Of a stretch of DNA of 64,000 nucleotides, positions 35,726-45,252 are shown piece by piece (position 1 is the stretch's first letter; the number at the start of each line of letters is the position of its first letter). The notes under the pieces were generated by a model, which had not been told where the DNA came from, did not search any database, and was given only the letters and a program-made list of their open reading frames with translations. The DNA is taken from assembly GCA_017408735.1 (NCBI GenBank), contig JAFQUB010000009.1, positions 62,001 through 126,000 on the forward strand. Reading direction: 5' to 3'. Source of the stretch: Lachnospiraceae bacterium. GTDB taxonomy: Bacteria; Bacillota; Clostridia; Lachnospirales; Lachnospiraceae. The translations under genes and the position numbers were made by a program.

Positions 35726-36842
35726 CTACTCATTATTATTTGTATTAAGCCATGCAAGATACCCATTGATAAAAGGATCTATTTTCCCGTCCATCACGGC
35801 ATCCACATTGCTTATTTCAACATTCGTTCTATGATCTTTCACCATAGTATACGGCTGCATTACATAAGAACGAATTTGATTTCCCCATCCAATTTCTTTT
35901 ACTTCACCACGTATCCCGGAAGCTTTTTCTGCCTGCTCCTGCTGTTTTAACAAATAAAGTTTCGCTTTCAACATCTGCATAGCTTTGTCTTTATTGCTGT
36001 GTTGGGAACGCTCATTCTGACACTGTACCACAATCCCCGTAGGAAGATGTGTGATACGGATTGCTGATGATGTCTTATTGATATGCTGTCCACCTGCCCC
36101 ACTGGAACGGTAGGTATCAATTCTTAAATCATCATCATTAATTTCTATATCAATGTCTTCTTCAATATCAGGCATTACATCTAAGGATGCGAAAGAAGTC
36201 TGTCGCTTTCCTGCTGCGTTAAAAGGTGAGATACGAACCAGACGGTGTACTCCTTTTTCTGCTTTCAAAAATCCGTAGGCATTTTCGCCATTCACCTCAA
36301 AGGTAACAGATTTGATTCCGGCTTCTTCTCCTTCCAGATAATCCAGCTCTTCTATAGAATATCCTTTCCGCTCTGCCCATCTTAAATACATACGGTATAA
36401 CATACTTACCCAGTCACAGGCTTCTGTTCCACCCGCTCCCGAATGAAGTGTCAATATAGCATTATCCTTGTCATATTCTCCGGAAAGCAATGTTTTTGTT
36501 TTAATCGCTTCATATTCGTTTTCCAGTTCTTCCAACTGTGCCTCGATTTCCGGAATCACGGAAGACTCATTTTCTTCATAACCCATTTCCAAAAGAATTT
36601 CTATTTCTTCAAATAAATCTGTAAGTTTCTGATATGTTTCCACATCATCCTTCAGACTTTTTAACTCTTTCATCAAATTCTGGGAACGTTCTGTATCGTC
36701 CCAAAAGGAAGGTGCTTCCATGTCTTTTTCCAGTTCTTCTATTCTTTGACCTTTTGCTGCCAAGTCAAAGTGAATCCCTCAATTCTGCCAATGGTGTCTT
36801 GTATTCGTTCCATCGTGTTTTGAAACCATCCAATTCTACCAT
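35726..36842 (-). CDS. prfB: Peptide chain release factor 2 (programmed +1 frameshift)
   Basis: A 371-aa product made from two frames. Frame 0 starts at the ATG at 36842 (AGAGGTG upstream) and reads 25 codons to CTT TGA C; +1 shifting continues into the 345-codon frame from 36763. Motifs: ISPFN (SPF codon-recognition tripeptide) and GAGGQHINKT (GGQ). It terminates translation at UGA/UAA. It lies between secA and cheW. Confidence 0.97.
36764..36770 (-). other. prfB frameshift site CTTTGAC
   Basis: Slippery CTT TGA C with an internal Shine-Dalgarno-like AGGGA seven bases upstream. In-frame UGA is at 36765-36767. This is the standard autoregulatory site of RF2. Confidence 0.95.
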
Positions 36843-36872
36843 TTTTTCACCTCTTTCTATTTTTTTACTTAC

Positions 36873-36909
36873 AACAATAGAAAGTACGGCCAGCGGACTT
36901 TCTATTGTT
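36873..36909. terminator. Hairpin between secA and prfB
   Basis: AACAATAGAAAGT (36873-36885) with ACTTTCTATTGTT (36897-36909), 11-nt loop. The T-run is on the plus-strand side (TTTTT), while on the minus strand the tail is weaker, so read-through from secA into prfB is possible. Confidence 0.6.
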
Positions 36910-36934
36910 TTTGCTCTCTATTTATTTATCGGCA

Positions 36935-39499
36935 TTATGCCTTTCTTCCACAACACTGTTTATATTTTTTTCCACTTCCGCATGGACATGGATCGTTTGG
37001 ATATACTTTTTCTTCTGCTCTTTTCTTAGGTCCTTTTGCTGATTCATCCTTATTGGTTCCTGTTACTTTAGCAACCTGTTCACGTTCCACTTTCTGTTCA
37101 ATACGTACGTGTAACAACAGTTTTACTGTGTCTTCGCTGATGGCACTTGTCATTTCATCAAACATATCGTAACCACTCATACGATATTCGATTTTTGGAT
37201 CTCTCTGTCCAAATGCCTGTAAGCCGATTCCCTGTTTTAACTGTTCCATGTCATCGATGTGATCCATCCATTTTCTGTCAATTACTTTTAATAAAATCAC
37301 ACGTTCCAGTTCACGGATTGTAGCTGCATCCGGAAATTCTGCTTCTTTTTCTTCGTATAATTTCACTGCTTCTTCTTTTAACATCTGCTTCAGTGAATTT
37401 TTCTTTAAATCTTTTACTCTTTCAAATGTTAATTCCTGTACAGGAACAATTGGTAATAACAACTGATTTAATTCTTTTAAATCCCAGTCTTCCGGAATGG
37501 AATCTTCACCGATAGCAATATCCACTTTGGATTCTACCTGGTCTACTATCATCTTGTAGATAACATCACGCATACTTTCGCCATCCAGTACACGTCTTCT
37601 TTCATCATAAATAACTTCTCTCTGCTCATTCATAACCTGATCGTATTCCAACAGATTCTTTCTGATACCAAAGTTATTTGTTTCAATCTTAGACTGCGCC
37701 TTTTCAATGGCATTGGTAAGCATTTTATGCTCAATCTGTTCATTTTCAGGAACACCGAGAGCATTAAACATTGCCATCATTTTTTCAGAGCCGAATAATC
37801 TCATTAAATCATCTTCTAAGGAAATGAAGAATCTGGATTCACCCGGATCACCCTGACGTCCTGCACGACCTCTCAACTGGTTGTCAATACGTCTGGATTC
37901 GTGACGTTCTGTACCAATAATCTTAAGACCGCCTGCTTCTCTTGCTCTGTCATCCAATTTAATATCGGTACCACGACCTGCCATGTTAGTAGCAATAGTA
38001 ACCGCGCCATGTACACCGGCTTCTGCTACAATTTCAGCTTCCAATTCATGGAATTTGGCATTCAATACTTTGTGCTGAATTCCTTCTTTACTTAGCATTT
38101 TACTGATTAATTCAGAAGTTTCGATTGTTATAGTACCAACCAATACAGGCTGTCCTTTTTTGTTTGCTTCTATAATTTCATCCACAACAGCTTTGAATTT
38201 TTCTTTCTTCGTCTTATATACTACATCCTGTAAATCCATACGCTGTACCGGTCTGTTGGTTGGAATTTCAATAACGTCCATTCCATAAATTTCACGGAAT
38301 TCCTTTTCTTCTGTTAAAGCGGTACCGGTCATACCTGATTTTTTCTTATATTTATTGAAGAAATTCTGGAATGTAATGGTTGCTAAAGTTTTGCTTTCAC
38401 GTTTTACCTTTACTCTTTCCTTAGCTTCAATCGCCTGATGCAAACCGTCAGAATATCTTCTGCCCGGCATAATACGTCCCGTAAATTCATCTACGATTAA
38501 TACCTGGTCATCTTTCACTACATAGTCCTGGTCTTTAAACATCAGATAGTGAGCGCGCAGTGCAAGAATAATATTGTGCTGAATTTCTAAATTTTCCGGA
38601 TCTGCAAGGTTTTCAATCTGGAAGAATTTTTCAACCTTTTTTACACCTTCTTCTGTCAGGTTCACAATCTTATCCTTTTCATTTACAACGAAATCACCGC
38701 TTTCTTCGATGACTTCACCCATAATAGCTCCCATTTTGGAGAATTCGCCGCTTTCTTCACCACGTTTTAACTGACGTGCAAGAATATCACAGGTTTCATA
38801 TAATTTTGTAGACTTACTGCTCTGTCCGGAGATAATAAGCGGTGTTCTTGCTTCATCAATCAGAACAGAGTCAACCTCATCAATAATCGCGTAATGCAAG
38901 TCACGCATTACCAGCTGTTCTTTATATACAACCATGTTATCACGAAGATAATCAAATCCTAATTCATTGTTTGTTACATATGTTATATCGCAGGCATATG
39001 CTTCTCTACGTTCATCATTGCTCATGTCATTTAAAACAACACCAACTTTTAATCCTAAAAATTCGTGAAGTTTTGCCATCCATTCAGCATCTCGTTTTGC
39101 AAGGTAATCATTTACGGTAACGATATGTACCCCTTTTCCTTCCAATGCATTCAAATAAGCCGGAAGTGTAGATACCAATGTTTTACCTTCACCGGTACGC
39201 ATTTCAGAAATTCTTCCCTGATGAAGAATGATACCACCGATTAACTGCACACGGTAATGTTCCATGTTCAATACACGACGTCCCGCTTCTCTTACCACTG
39301 CAAATGCTTCCGGAAGCAAATCATCCAATGTTTCGCCCTTTGCCAGACGCTCTTTAAATTCTTTTGTTTTTCCCTGAAGCTCTGCATCTGATAACTCCAT
39401 CATTGCAGGACGAAGTCCTTCAATTTTGTTTATAGTCGCATCGATACGCTTCAATTCACGTTCACTGTGTGTCCCAAAGATTTTTTCAATAAACTTCAT
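36935..39499 (-). CDS. secA: Protein translocase subunit SecA
   Basis: The 854-aa protein has Walker A region [49 protein letters not shown] and [29 protein letters not shown], and a C-terminal zinc motif [13 protein letters not shown]. It is the ATPase driving Sec-dependent export. Upstream lies the repeat-filled intergenic region 39500-40277. Confidence 0.99.
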   Translation of the reverse strand: MKFIEKIFGTHSERELKRIDATINKIEGLRPAMMELSDAELQGKTKEFKERLAKGETLDDLLPEAFAVVREAGRRVLNMEHYRVQLIGGIILHQGRISEMRTGEGKTLVSTLPAYLNALEGKGVHIVTVNDYLAKRDAEWMAKLHEFLGLKVGVVLNDMSNDERREAYACDITYVTNNELGFDYLRDNMVVYKEQLVMRDLHYAIIDEVDSVLIDEARTPLIISGQSSKSTKLYETCDILARQLKRGEESGEFSKMGAIMGEVIEESGDFVVNEKDKIVNLTEEGVKKVEKFFQIENLADPENLEIQHNIILALRAHYLMFKDQDYVVKDDQVLIVDEFTGRIMPGRRYSDGLHQAIEAKERVKVKRESKTLATITFQNFFNKYKKKSGMTGTALTEEKEFREIYGMDVIEIPTNRPVQRMDLQDVVYKTKKEKFKAVVDEIIEANKKGQPVLVGTITIETSELISKMLSKEGIQHKVLNAKFHELEAEIVAEAGVHGAVTIATNMAGRGTDIKLDDRAREAGGLKIIGTERHESRRIDNQLRGRAGRQGDPGESRFFISLEDDLMRLFGSEKMMAMFNALGVPENEQIEHKMLTNAIEKAQSKIETNNFGIRKNLLEYDQVMNEQREVIYDERRRVLDGESMRDVIYKMIVDQVESKVDIAIGEDSIPEDWDLKELNQLLLPIVPVQELTFERVKDLKKNSLKQMLKEEAVKLYEEKEAEFPDAATIRELERVILLKVIDRKWMDHIDDMEQLKQGIGLQAFGQRDPKIEYRMSGYDMFDEMTSAISEDTVKLLLHVRIEQKVEREQVAKVTGTNKDESAKGPKKRAEEKVYPNDPCPCGSGKKYKQCCGRKA

Positions 39500-39628
39500 A
39501 CTATACTCCTACTATTAATTCATGGTATTCAACCTTTTTTCATTGTACCACCGAACTTCTTTTTTCACAATAAATTTTTCATAAAATATCATAATTCTGG
39601 TGGAAAGGTGAGGGTGTTGGCGAACGGG

Positions 39629-39820
39629 ACGCTCATAACCGGCGTAGCGTTTGGGTGGAAAGGCATGGAGGCAACGCGAATCCGAACTAACTGTCAACTG
39701 CGACTAAGGACGCTCCCGAGAGCGGTCGCGCCCAGTCTTCGTAGACAGTGGATTTCGTATTCGCTAAAAACGCCTCTTGAAATGTCTTTCCACCCAAACG
39801 CTACGCCGGTTATGAGCTGT
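39629..39820 (-). repeat. Full-length 192-bp structured repeat, divergent member (D)
   Basis: ACG (39629-39631) and CTGT (39817-39820) on the plus strand enclose 35-bp arms (39632-39666 with 39782-39816) with one mismatch. Read on the minus strand the core aligns with R2/R3: TTTTTAGCG, then GAAATCCA, a nested set of stems and TTAGTTC...GCGTTG. Inner stems differ in sequence but pair at the same places: GAGGC/GCCTC for GGAAAC/GTTTCC, and CTGTC/GACAG for GTTTT/AAAAC. It opens like element A (GCTCATAA...TTATGAGCTGT). The remainder of the gap, 39821-40005, shows nothing recognisable. Confidence 0.87.
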
Positions 39821-40005
39821 ACCTTGGCTAGCCATACAACCTCACATGTTTACACACTGAATTAGGATAGTTTCTGAATTGGATTTTACTACCACAAGCT
39901 TTGCTCTTTTCCGATAGCGTCTTGTAGCCACAAACTCATTTATTCCCAGATAAAGACTTTGCATCTACCTATTTTGTTGCTTTTTTATGTGTGTTTTTGC
40001 GATAC

Positions 40006-40198
40006 ACAGCCCATGTCAGGCACAGAAGGTTGCGTTCGCAGGCAATCAGGAAACGCTTTTAGCGGAAGTGAAATCCAGTTTTTAGCAAGCACTTGGTGAG
40101 GAGCCCCTCCAGCGACGAACCTAGTGCGGCTTAAAACTTAGTTCACTGGAGCGTTGTTTCCGCCTGCGAACGCAACCTTCTGTGTCTGACATGGGCGT
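40006..40198 (+). repeat. Full-length 193-bp structured repeat (R3)
   Basis: ACAG (40006-40009) and CGT (40196-40198) bound 34-bp arms (40010-40043 with 40162-40195). It is exactly as long as R2 and its core is nearly identical. Relative to R2, six arm positions changed with matching changes on the opposite arm, and two inner pairs are also compensated (GGAAAC/GTTTCC for GGAAAT/ATTTCC; CGC-N5-GCG for TGC-N5-GCA). It lies 79 bp after hpf, on the opposite strand by core orientation. Confidence 0.9.
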
Positions 40199-40277
40199 AC
40201 TCCCAACCACACCTAAAACGCAAAACGAAGCAGATGCACCAGTCTGCATCTGCTCCTTTTGGCTGTTTTATATAATT

Positions 40278-40805
40278 TTAGAATTCCGGCTCAATCAATC
40301 CGTATGTATTTCCTTTTCTCTTATACACTACGTTTACTTCATCGGTTTCTGCATTTCTGAACATGTAGAAGTTGTGTCCTAACAATTCCATCTGGATGCA
40401 GGCATCTTCCGGATACATTGGCTTTACGCCAAATCTTTTGGTTCGAATAATGCTGATTTCGTCTTCCCCATCAAAGTCATTATCAATAAATTCCTGCTTA
40501 AAATTGGAACTTCCCTGCTTTGCATCTACCAATTTATTTTTATATTTCTTTAACTGACGTTCAATAACTTCTTCTACTAAGTCTATGGAAACGTACATAT
40601 CATTGCTTACCTGTTCTGAACGGATAATATTACCCTTTACCGGAATGGTCACTTCTATTTTTTGTCTTTCTTTTTCTACGCTTAATGTAACATGTATCTC
40701 TGTATCCTGTGTGAAATATCTTTCTAATTTACCAATCTTTTCGTTAATTGCTGATCTTAACCCCTCCGTAACCTCAATATTTCTTCCTGTAATCACAAAC
40801 TTCAT
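40278..40805 (-). CDS. hpf: Ribosome hibernation-promoting factor, long form
   Basis: The 175-aa protein has an N-terminal HPF/YfiA domain (MKFVITGRNIEVTEGLRSAINEKIGKLERYF) and a C-terminal dimerisation domain (IIRTKRFGVKPMYPEDACIQMELLGHNFYMFRNAETDEVNVVYKRKGNTYGLIEPEF). The ATG at 40805 follows AAAGGAG. The long form makes 100S ribosome dimers in stationary phase. No classical raiA-motif RNA was recognised next to it. Confidence 0.97.
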   Translation of the reverse strand: MKFVITGRNIEVTEGLRSAINEKIGKLERYFTQDTEIHVTLSVEKERQKIEVTIPVKGNIIRSEQVSNDMYVSIDLVEEVIERQLKKYKNKLVDAKQGSSNFKQEFIDNDFDGEDEISIIRTKRFGVKPMYPEDACIQMELLGHNFYMFRNAETDEVNVVYKRKGNTYGLIEPEF

Positions 40806-40944
40806 GATATCCAACTCCTTTCGGTTTCCCTTATACTCATATAGGACAACCTCCTATATAGTTAACATTATATCATATCCATGCTAATTTTCAATCATTT
40901 TTATGTGATTTCACAAATTTTTAAACATTTTTAAATATTCAAAA

Positions 40945-40973
40945 AGAAGTGTTTAGAAAATTTAAACACTTCT
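40945..40973 (-). terminator. Terminator after ctpA
   Basis: AGAAGTGTTTA (40945-40955) with TAAACACTTCT (40963-40973), short AT loop, T-run beyond on the minus strand, 10 bp past the ctpA stop. It ends the ftsEX-M23-ctpA transcript. Confidence 0.88.
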
Positions 40974-40984
40974 TCTTATAATTA

Positions 40985-42208
40985 CTATTTATTTTCTTTT
41001 AAAACTTCAATTGCTTTTTGGAGCTGATTATCGCTTTCATCTTTTTCGTAGGCCTCTGCATCAAATTCCACCTGGATATCCGGCTCAATACCGGTACCAT
41101 GGATACATACTCCCTTTGGAGTATAATATTTGGAAATAGTAACTTTCATGGCTGAACCATCTCCCAGATCTATCATCTGCTGCACAATACCCTTTCCAAA
41201 GGTTTGAGTTCCTATCAATGTTCCGATTTCATAATCTTTCACTGCGCCGGCAAAGATTTCCGATGCACTGGCACTGTTGCCATTTACAAGCACCGCCAGA
41301 GGTATTTCTATTTTATGTTCTGCATCTGATTTAAATTCCTCACGCTGACCATTTTTATCTTCGTGGTAAACAATCATACCCTCTGGTAAAATGGTATCCA
41401 GAATTTCTGCCACTACACTTAATCCACCACCCGGATTGTTACGCAAGTCTACAACCAAGGAAGTCATTCCCTGCTGCTTTAACGCTTCATATGCTTCCGT
41501 CCACTGAGAAGTGGTGATTTCATCAAATTCTGAAATAATAATGTAGCCAATATTATTATCTAACATTTCATATTCCACGGTAGGCACGGAAATTGTTTTT
41601 CGAATCAGCTGTAAATCCATTTCTTCGTTGTTACGTACGATGGTAATATTTACTGTAGTGCCTTCTTTTCCTTTTACTCTGGATACTACTTCTGATAAAT
41701 CTTCTCCAGTAACTTCTTTTCCCTCTACTTTATATAGGATATCATCTGTTTTCATTCCCACTTCCTGAGCAGGGGAGCCCTTGAAGGTCTTTACAATTGT
41801 AATCAGTCCTGTGTCAGCATTTTGCAACAGGCTGGCTCCGATACCACAGTATTCGCCTGTATAAGATTCCTGAAAAGCATCATACTCCTCTTTTGTGAAG
41901 TACACAGAATAAGGGTCACCCAGGGCTTCCACCATTCCCTTATACACACCTTCCCGCACAGCTCCTATATCTTCTTTTTCTAAATATAACTTATCAATAA
42001 CCTGCTGTATGGTTTCTACTTTCTGCTCTACTTCCCGAGTAATAATTACATCGTCACTGTTACCGGAACCCGCTGTATATCGCCCAGCCACAAAGGCTAT
42101 TCCTACTGCTGCCACAGCAAACAAAATTTTTTTGCCGCTAACCAGAGAATTTTTCTTCTTCTTTTCTTCCGGTTCTTCCTGATTATAACTATTTATTTTT
42201 TCCTCCAT
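40985..42208 (-). CDS. ctpA: S41-family C-terminal processing peptidase
   Basis: The 407-aa protein has a membrane anchor (residues about 25-45), a CTP N-terminal domain, a PDZ domain (GLITIVKTFKGSPAQEVGMKTDDILYKVEGKEV) and the S41 catalytic domain with VNGNSASASEIFAGAVKD (catalytic Ser) and TFGKGIVQ (Lys). The ATG at 42208 follows GGAGG. It sits 20 bp after the M23 peptidase gene, so it may process a cell-wall enzyme of the division site. Confidence 0.96.
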   Translation of the reverse strand: MEEKINSYNQEEPEEKKKKNSLVSGKKILFAVAAVGIAFVAGRYTAGSGNSDDVIITREVEQKVETIQQVIDKLYLEKEDIGAVREGVYKGMVEALGDPYSVYFTKEEYDAFQESYTGEYCGIGASLLQNADTGLITIVKTFKGSPAQEVGMKTDDILYKVEGKEVTGEDLSEVVSRVKGKEGTTVNITIVRNNEEMDLQLIRKTISVPTVEYEMLDNNIGYIIISEFDEITTSQWTEAYEALKQQGMTSLVVDLRNNPGGGLSVVAEILDTILPEGMIVYHEDKNGQREEFKSDAEHKIEIPLAVLVNGNSASASEIFAGAVKDYEIGTLIGTQTFGKGIVQQMIDLGDGSAMKVTISKYYTPKGVCIHGTGIEPDIQVEFDAEAYEKDESDNQLQKAIEVLKENK

Positions 42209-42227
42209 GATATCCTCCAACGTCTGA

Positions 42228-43547
42228 TTATTTACTAATATAACCCATAGGGTCTACATATTCTCCATTTACACGCACACCAAAATGCAAATGATTTCCG
42301 GTAGAACGACCTGTAGTTCCTACCGCTGCTATGGTTTCGCCTTTACTTACCTTCTGGCCTGTACTTACATACAACGCAGAAGCATGCATATAAATAGTAT
42401 AGATACCATCACCATGGTTAATCATTACGTAATTACCCATGGAATCATTATATGCGGCACTGATTACGGTTCCATCGTAAGCTGCCAGAATTGCGGAGCC
42501 TGCCGGTGCTGCTAAATCCACACCATTATGGAATTTTACAACGCCCAGTGTCGGATGCATTCTATACCCAAACGGACTGGAAATTCTTGTATATGCAGGA
42601 CATGGCCATGCAAATACACCACCGTCATACTTCTGTGTAGAACCACCGGTTTTGGAAGCTTCTTCTGCCGCTCTTCTTGCCGCCGCTTCCAGTTCTTCGA
42701 TTACTCTGTTCTGCTCTGCAATGTCAGCTTCATATTCTGCAATCAGCTGTTCCTTGCTGGCAATCTGTCCGTTTACGGTTTCCAGTTCTGCTTCTTTCGC
42801 AGCTACAAGAACTTCGATAGCCTCGATTTTATCCTTTGTTTCTTTTTCCTGAACTTCCAATTCCTGCTGTTCCACCACAAGCAGGGCCTCTAATTCTTCA
42901 ATCTCTTTTCTCGTTTCTTCATATTTTTTTAACATCTGTCTATCATACTCTGAAATACTGGATACATAATCTGCTTTATTTAAAAAGTCAGCAATAGATT
43001 CTGAATCGAGAAGCATGGCTGCATACTGGGTATTTCCCTGCTCATACATATATTTTATGCGAACCTTCATGTCCTCATACTGTTTTTCTTCCACTGCCCT
43101 GGCTGCTTCGATATCTTTCTTTGTATTTTCAATTTCCTGTATTTTATCCTGAAGCTTTTGCTGAAGTTCCACCAATTCCATGGTAACTCCACTTAACTCT
43201 GTGTCCAGCTCTTCTACATGGCTTTCCACGTTTTTTTTCATGCTTTCTAAATCTTCCAGCATCTGTTTTGCAGCATCCAGACCTTTTTCCATGGTTTCTT
43301 TTTCTTCTTTCGCCGAATCCACTGCCTGATTTGCTTTTTTTACCGCTACAGAGGTTGGTGCTGCCGTTTTCGTTGAAGACGTAGTTGGCGTAGGTGTGGC
43401 TGTCACAGTTTCCCCACTGCTTTCTCCTGCTGCCTGTCCGGCAGCTACTTCCTGAGCACTATCGTTTTCTAACGCATAAACCGAACCTGCCATATTCGTC
43501 AGGCACACGGCACAAAGAACTGCTGCTAATACCTGTTTTTTCTTCAT
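42228..43547 (-). CDS. Murein hydrolase activator/peptidase M23 with coiled-coil (EnvC/PcsB-like)
   Basis: The 439-aa product has a signal peptide (MKKKQVLAAVLCAVCLTNMAGSVYA), a Thr/Pro-rich linker, a long coiled coil (about 70-290) and a C-terminal LytM domain with HPTLGVVKFHNGVDLAAPAGSAI and GNHLHFGVRVNG containing the zinc-binding His and Asp residues. The domain looks catalytically intact. Position directly after ftsX indicates that FtsEX controls it through the coiled coil during septum splitting. Confidence 0.93.
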   Translation of the reverse strand: MKKKQVLAAVLCAVCLTNMAGSVYALENDSAQEVAAGQAAGESSGETVTATPTPTTSSTKTAAPTSVAVKKANQAVDSAKEEKETMEKGLDAAKQMLEDLESMKKNVESHVEELDTELSGVTMELVELQQKLQDKIQEIENTKKDIEAARAVEEKQYEDMKVRIKYMYEQGNTQYAAMLLDSESIADFLNKADYVSSISEYDRQMLKKYEETRKEIEELEALLVVEQQELEVQEKETKDKIEAIEVLVAAKEAELETVNGQIASKEQLIAEYEADIAEQNRVIEELEAAARRAAEEASKTGGSTQKYDGGVFAWPCPAYTRISSPFGYRMHPTLGVVKFHNGVDLAAPAGSAILAAYDGTVISAAYNDSMGNYVMINHGDGIYTIYMHASALYVSTGQKVSKGETIAAVGTTGRSTGNHLHFGVRVNGEYVDPMGYISK

Positions 43548-43563
43548 ATGCTTCTCCTTTAAA

Positions 43564-44472
43564 CTATACGCGCAAATGCTTTCTTATAGTTACAAAGCTT
43601 CCTAAAAATCCAATTCCCACTCCAAGACAAAGAGAAATAGGTACCAGGCTGTCAAATACTTCTCCCACGGAGATAAACTGAAGCCAGTTACTAATTCCCA
43701 TAAATTTTTCATTTACATAGCCTACTACAGAATTGTAGAAATAATGTAATACCAACAATGGTATTCCGGAACCTACCAGACCAATCACAACACCTTCTAT
43801 GATAAATGGTGCTTTTACAAAGAAGTCGGTAGCTCCAATCAATTTCATAATTGCAATTTCTTCCTTACGCACTGCAATACCGATAGTAACTGTATTGCTG
43901 ATAAGAAATACGGATACGCCCATAAGAATCACAATAATAGCTACGGACACATAACCTACCAGCACGTTAAAGCTGGTTAATGTATTTGCCACCGCATCGG
44001 AGGCTTTCACTTCACGAACGCCTTCTATGGACTCTACATATTTCACCAAATCTGCCTGCTGTGACACGTCATTTAAATATACCTGATAATTGGCGGAATC
44101 TGCCAGTGGATTATCATCTGCAAAAGCATCTGCCAACTCCGGTTTATTTCCAAAATATTCACTTTTAAACTGCTCCCAGGCCGCCTCTGCCGACACATAA
44201 TGCATATCCGATACTTCGGATCGTTTCTCTATCTGTGCACCAATATGGTGAATTTCTTCTTCTGATAAATCCTGATCGAAAAACACCGTTATGGCCACTC
44301 CGGATTCAATTTCGTTCATGATACTTTTGAAATTTGTTACTACTGCAAAAAATACACCAAACAAAAATATACAGGATGCCATAGTTCCAATGGATGCCAG
44401 CGAAAACATTTTATTCTTGTAAATATTCTTTAAGCCCTGTTTGATGGTATACCATACACCGTTAATCCTCAT
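43564..44472 (-). CDS. ftsX: Cell-division ABC permease FtsX
   Basis: The 302-aa protein has an N-terminal helix (MFSLASIGTMASCIFLFGVFFAV), an extracytoplasmic loop (about 50-165) and three further helices including EEIAIMKLIGATDFFVKAPFIIEG. The ATG at 44472 lies 11 nt inside the end of ftsE. FtsX transmits ATPase activity of FtsE to the M23 hydrolase encoded downstream. Confidence 0.96.
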   Translation of the reverse strand: MRINGVWYTIKQGLKNIYKNKMFSLASIGTMASCIFLFGVFFAVVTNFKSIMNEIESGVAITVFFDQDLSEEEIHHIGAQIEKRSEVSDMHYVSAEAAWEQFKSEYFGNKPELADAFADDNPLADSANYQVYLNDVSQQADLVKYVESIEGVREVKASDAVANTLTSFNVLVGYVSVAIIVILMGVSVFLISNTVTIGIAVRKEEIAIMKLIGATDFFVKAPFIIEGVVIGLVGSGIPLLVLHYFYNSVVGYVNEKFMGISNWLQFISVGEVFDSLVPISLCLGVGIGFLGSFVTIRKHLRV

Positions 44473-45148
44473 ATATATACCCACCTTTTTCTTCGTCGCT
44501 TACAATGATTCCTTTTTGCATTGTAACAACTCTTTTCTGCATTGCATCTACAATTTCTCTGTTATGAGTTACCACTAAAACAGTAGTGCCTTTTTTATTA
44601 ATCTGTTCCAACAACTTCATAATTTCCCATGAATTCTTTGGGTCCAGATTTCCGGTTGGCTCGTCCGCCAAGAGAAGATCCGGATTATTCACCAGTGCTC
44701 TCGCCAGTGCAACTCTCTGTTGCTCTCCACCGGAAAGCTGTTTGGGATAAGACTTGTATTTTTCAGCCAGCCCCACCATCGACAGCATTCTCGGCACCTG
44801 CTTTTTTATTTCTCTGATAGGTGTTTGTATAATTCGTTGGGCAAAGGCTATATTTTCATATACATTTCTATCCTTTAAAAGACGGAAATCCTGAAATACC
44901 ACTCCAATTTTTCTACGATATTTCGGAATATATTTCCGTTTCATTGTTCCCAGTTCTTTTCCATTTACTATGATTTTACCTTCTGTAGGCTCCAATTCCT
45001 TTAAAAGTAATTTAATAAGTGTGGATTTGCCTGAGCCACTGTTTCCCACAATAAACACAAATTCCCCTTGCTTAATATGCAGATTAATCCCATTTAAGGC
45101 AGGCTGACCGCTTGCATAACTCTTACTTACGTTATCAAGAATAATCAT
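44462..45148 (-). CDS. ftsE: Cell-division ATP-binding protein FtsE
   Basis: The 228-aa ATPase has Walker A GNSGSGKS, signature LSGGEQQR, Walker B LLLADEPTGNLD and the switch His in VVTHN. The ATG at 45148 follows AAGGAGG; longer upstream starts lack a ribosome-binding site. It is the first gene of the ftsE-ftsX-M23-ctpA group. Confidence 0.97.
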   Translation of the reverse strand: MIILDNVSKSYASGQPALNGINLHIKQGEFVFIVGNSGSGKSTLIKLLLKELEPTEGKIIVNGKELGTMKRKYIPKYRRKIGVVFQDFRLLKDRNVYENIAFAQRIIQTPIREIKKQVPRMLSMVGLAEKYKSYPKQLSGGEQQRVALARALVNNPDLLLADEPTGNLDPKNSWEIMKLLEQINKKGTTVLVVTHNREIVDAMQKRVVTMQKGIIVSDEEKGGYIYED

Positions 45149-45185
45149 TTTTGTTCCTCCTTGTACAAACACCTTTACCCTCAAA

Positions 45186-45232
45186 TATCCAGTGGTGGAA
45201 CTCTGCCTTGCGAAAAGCCCCACCCCTGGATA
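45186..45232 (-). terminator. Hairpin between the CdaR-type gene and ftsE
   Basis: TATCCAGtGGTGG (45186-45198) pairs with CCACCcCTGGATA (45220-45232) with one mismatch. A strong T-run is absent; it may be a partial terminator. Confidence 0.55.
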
Positions 45233-45252
45233 CTCGGTATTTGCACATTATG

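Noticed and set aside
39629..40198. raiA-motif RNA next to hpf (raiA)
   Set aside because: The elements lie downstream of hpf, occur several times elsewhere in the window, and show no resemblance that I can recall to the single-copy raiA motif.
39467..40382. Open frames across the repeats between secA and hpf
   Set aside because: They run through the structured elements and into neighbouring genes on the opposite strand; the repeat structure explains the DNA better.
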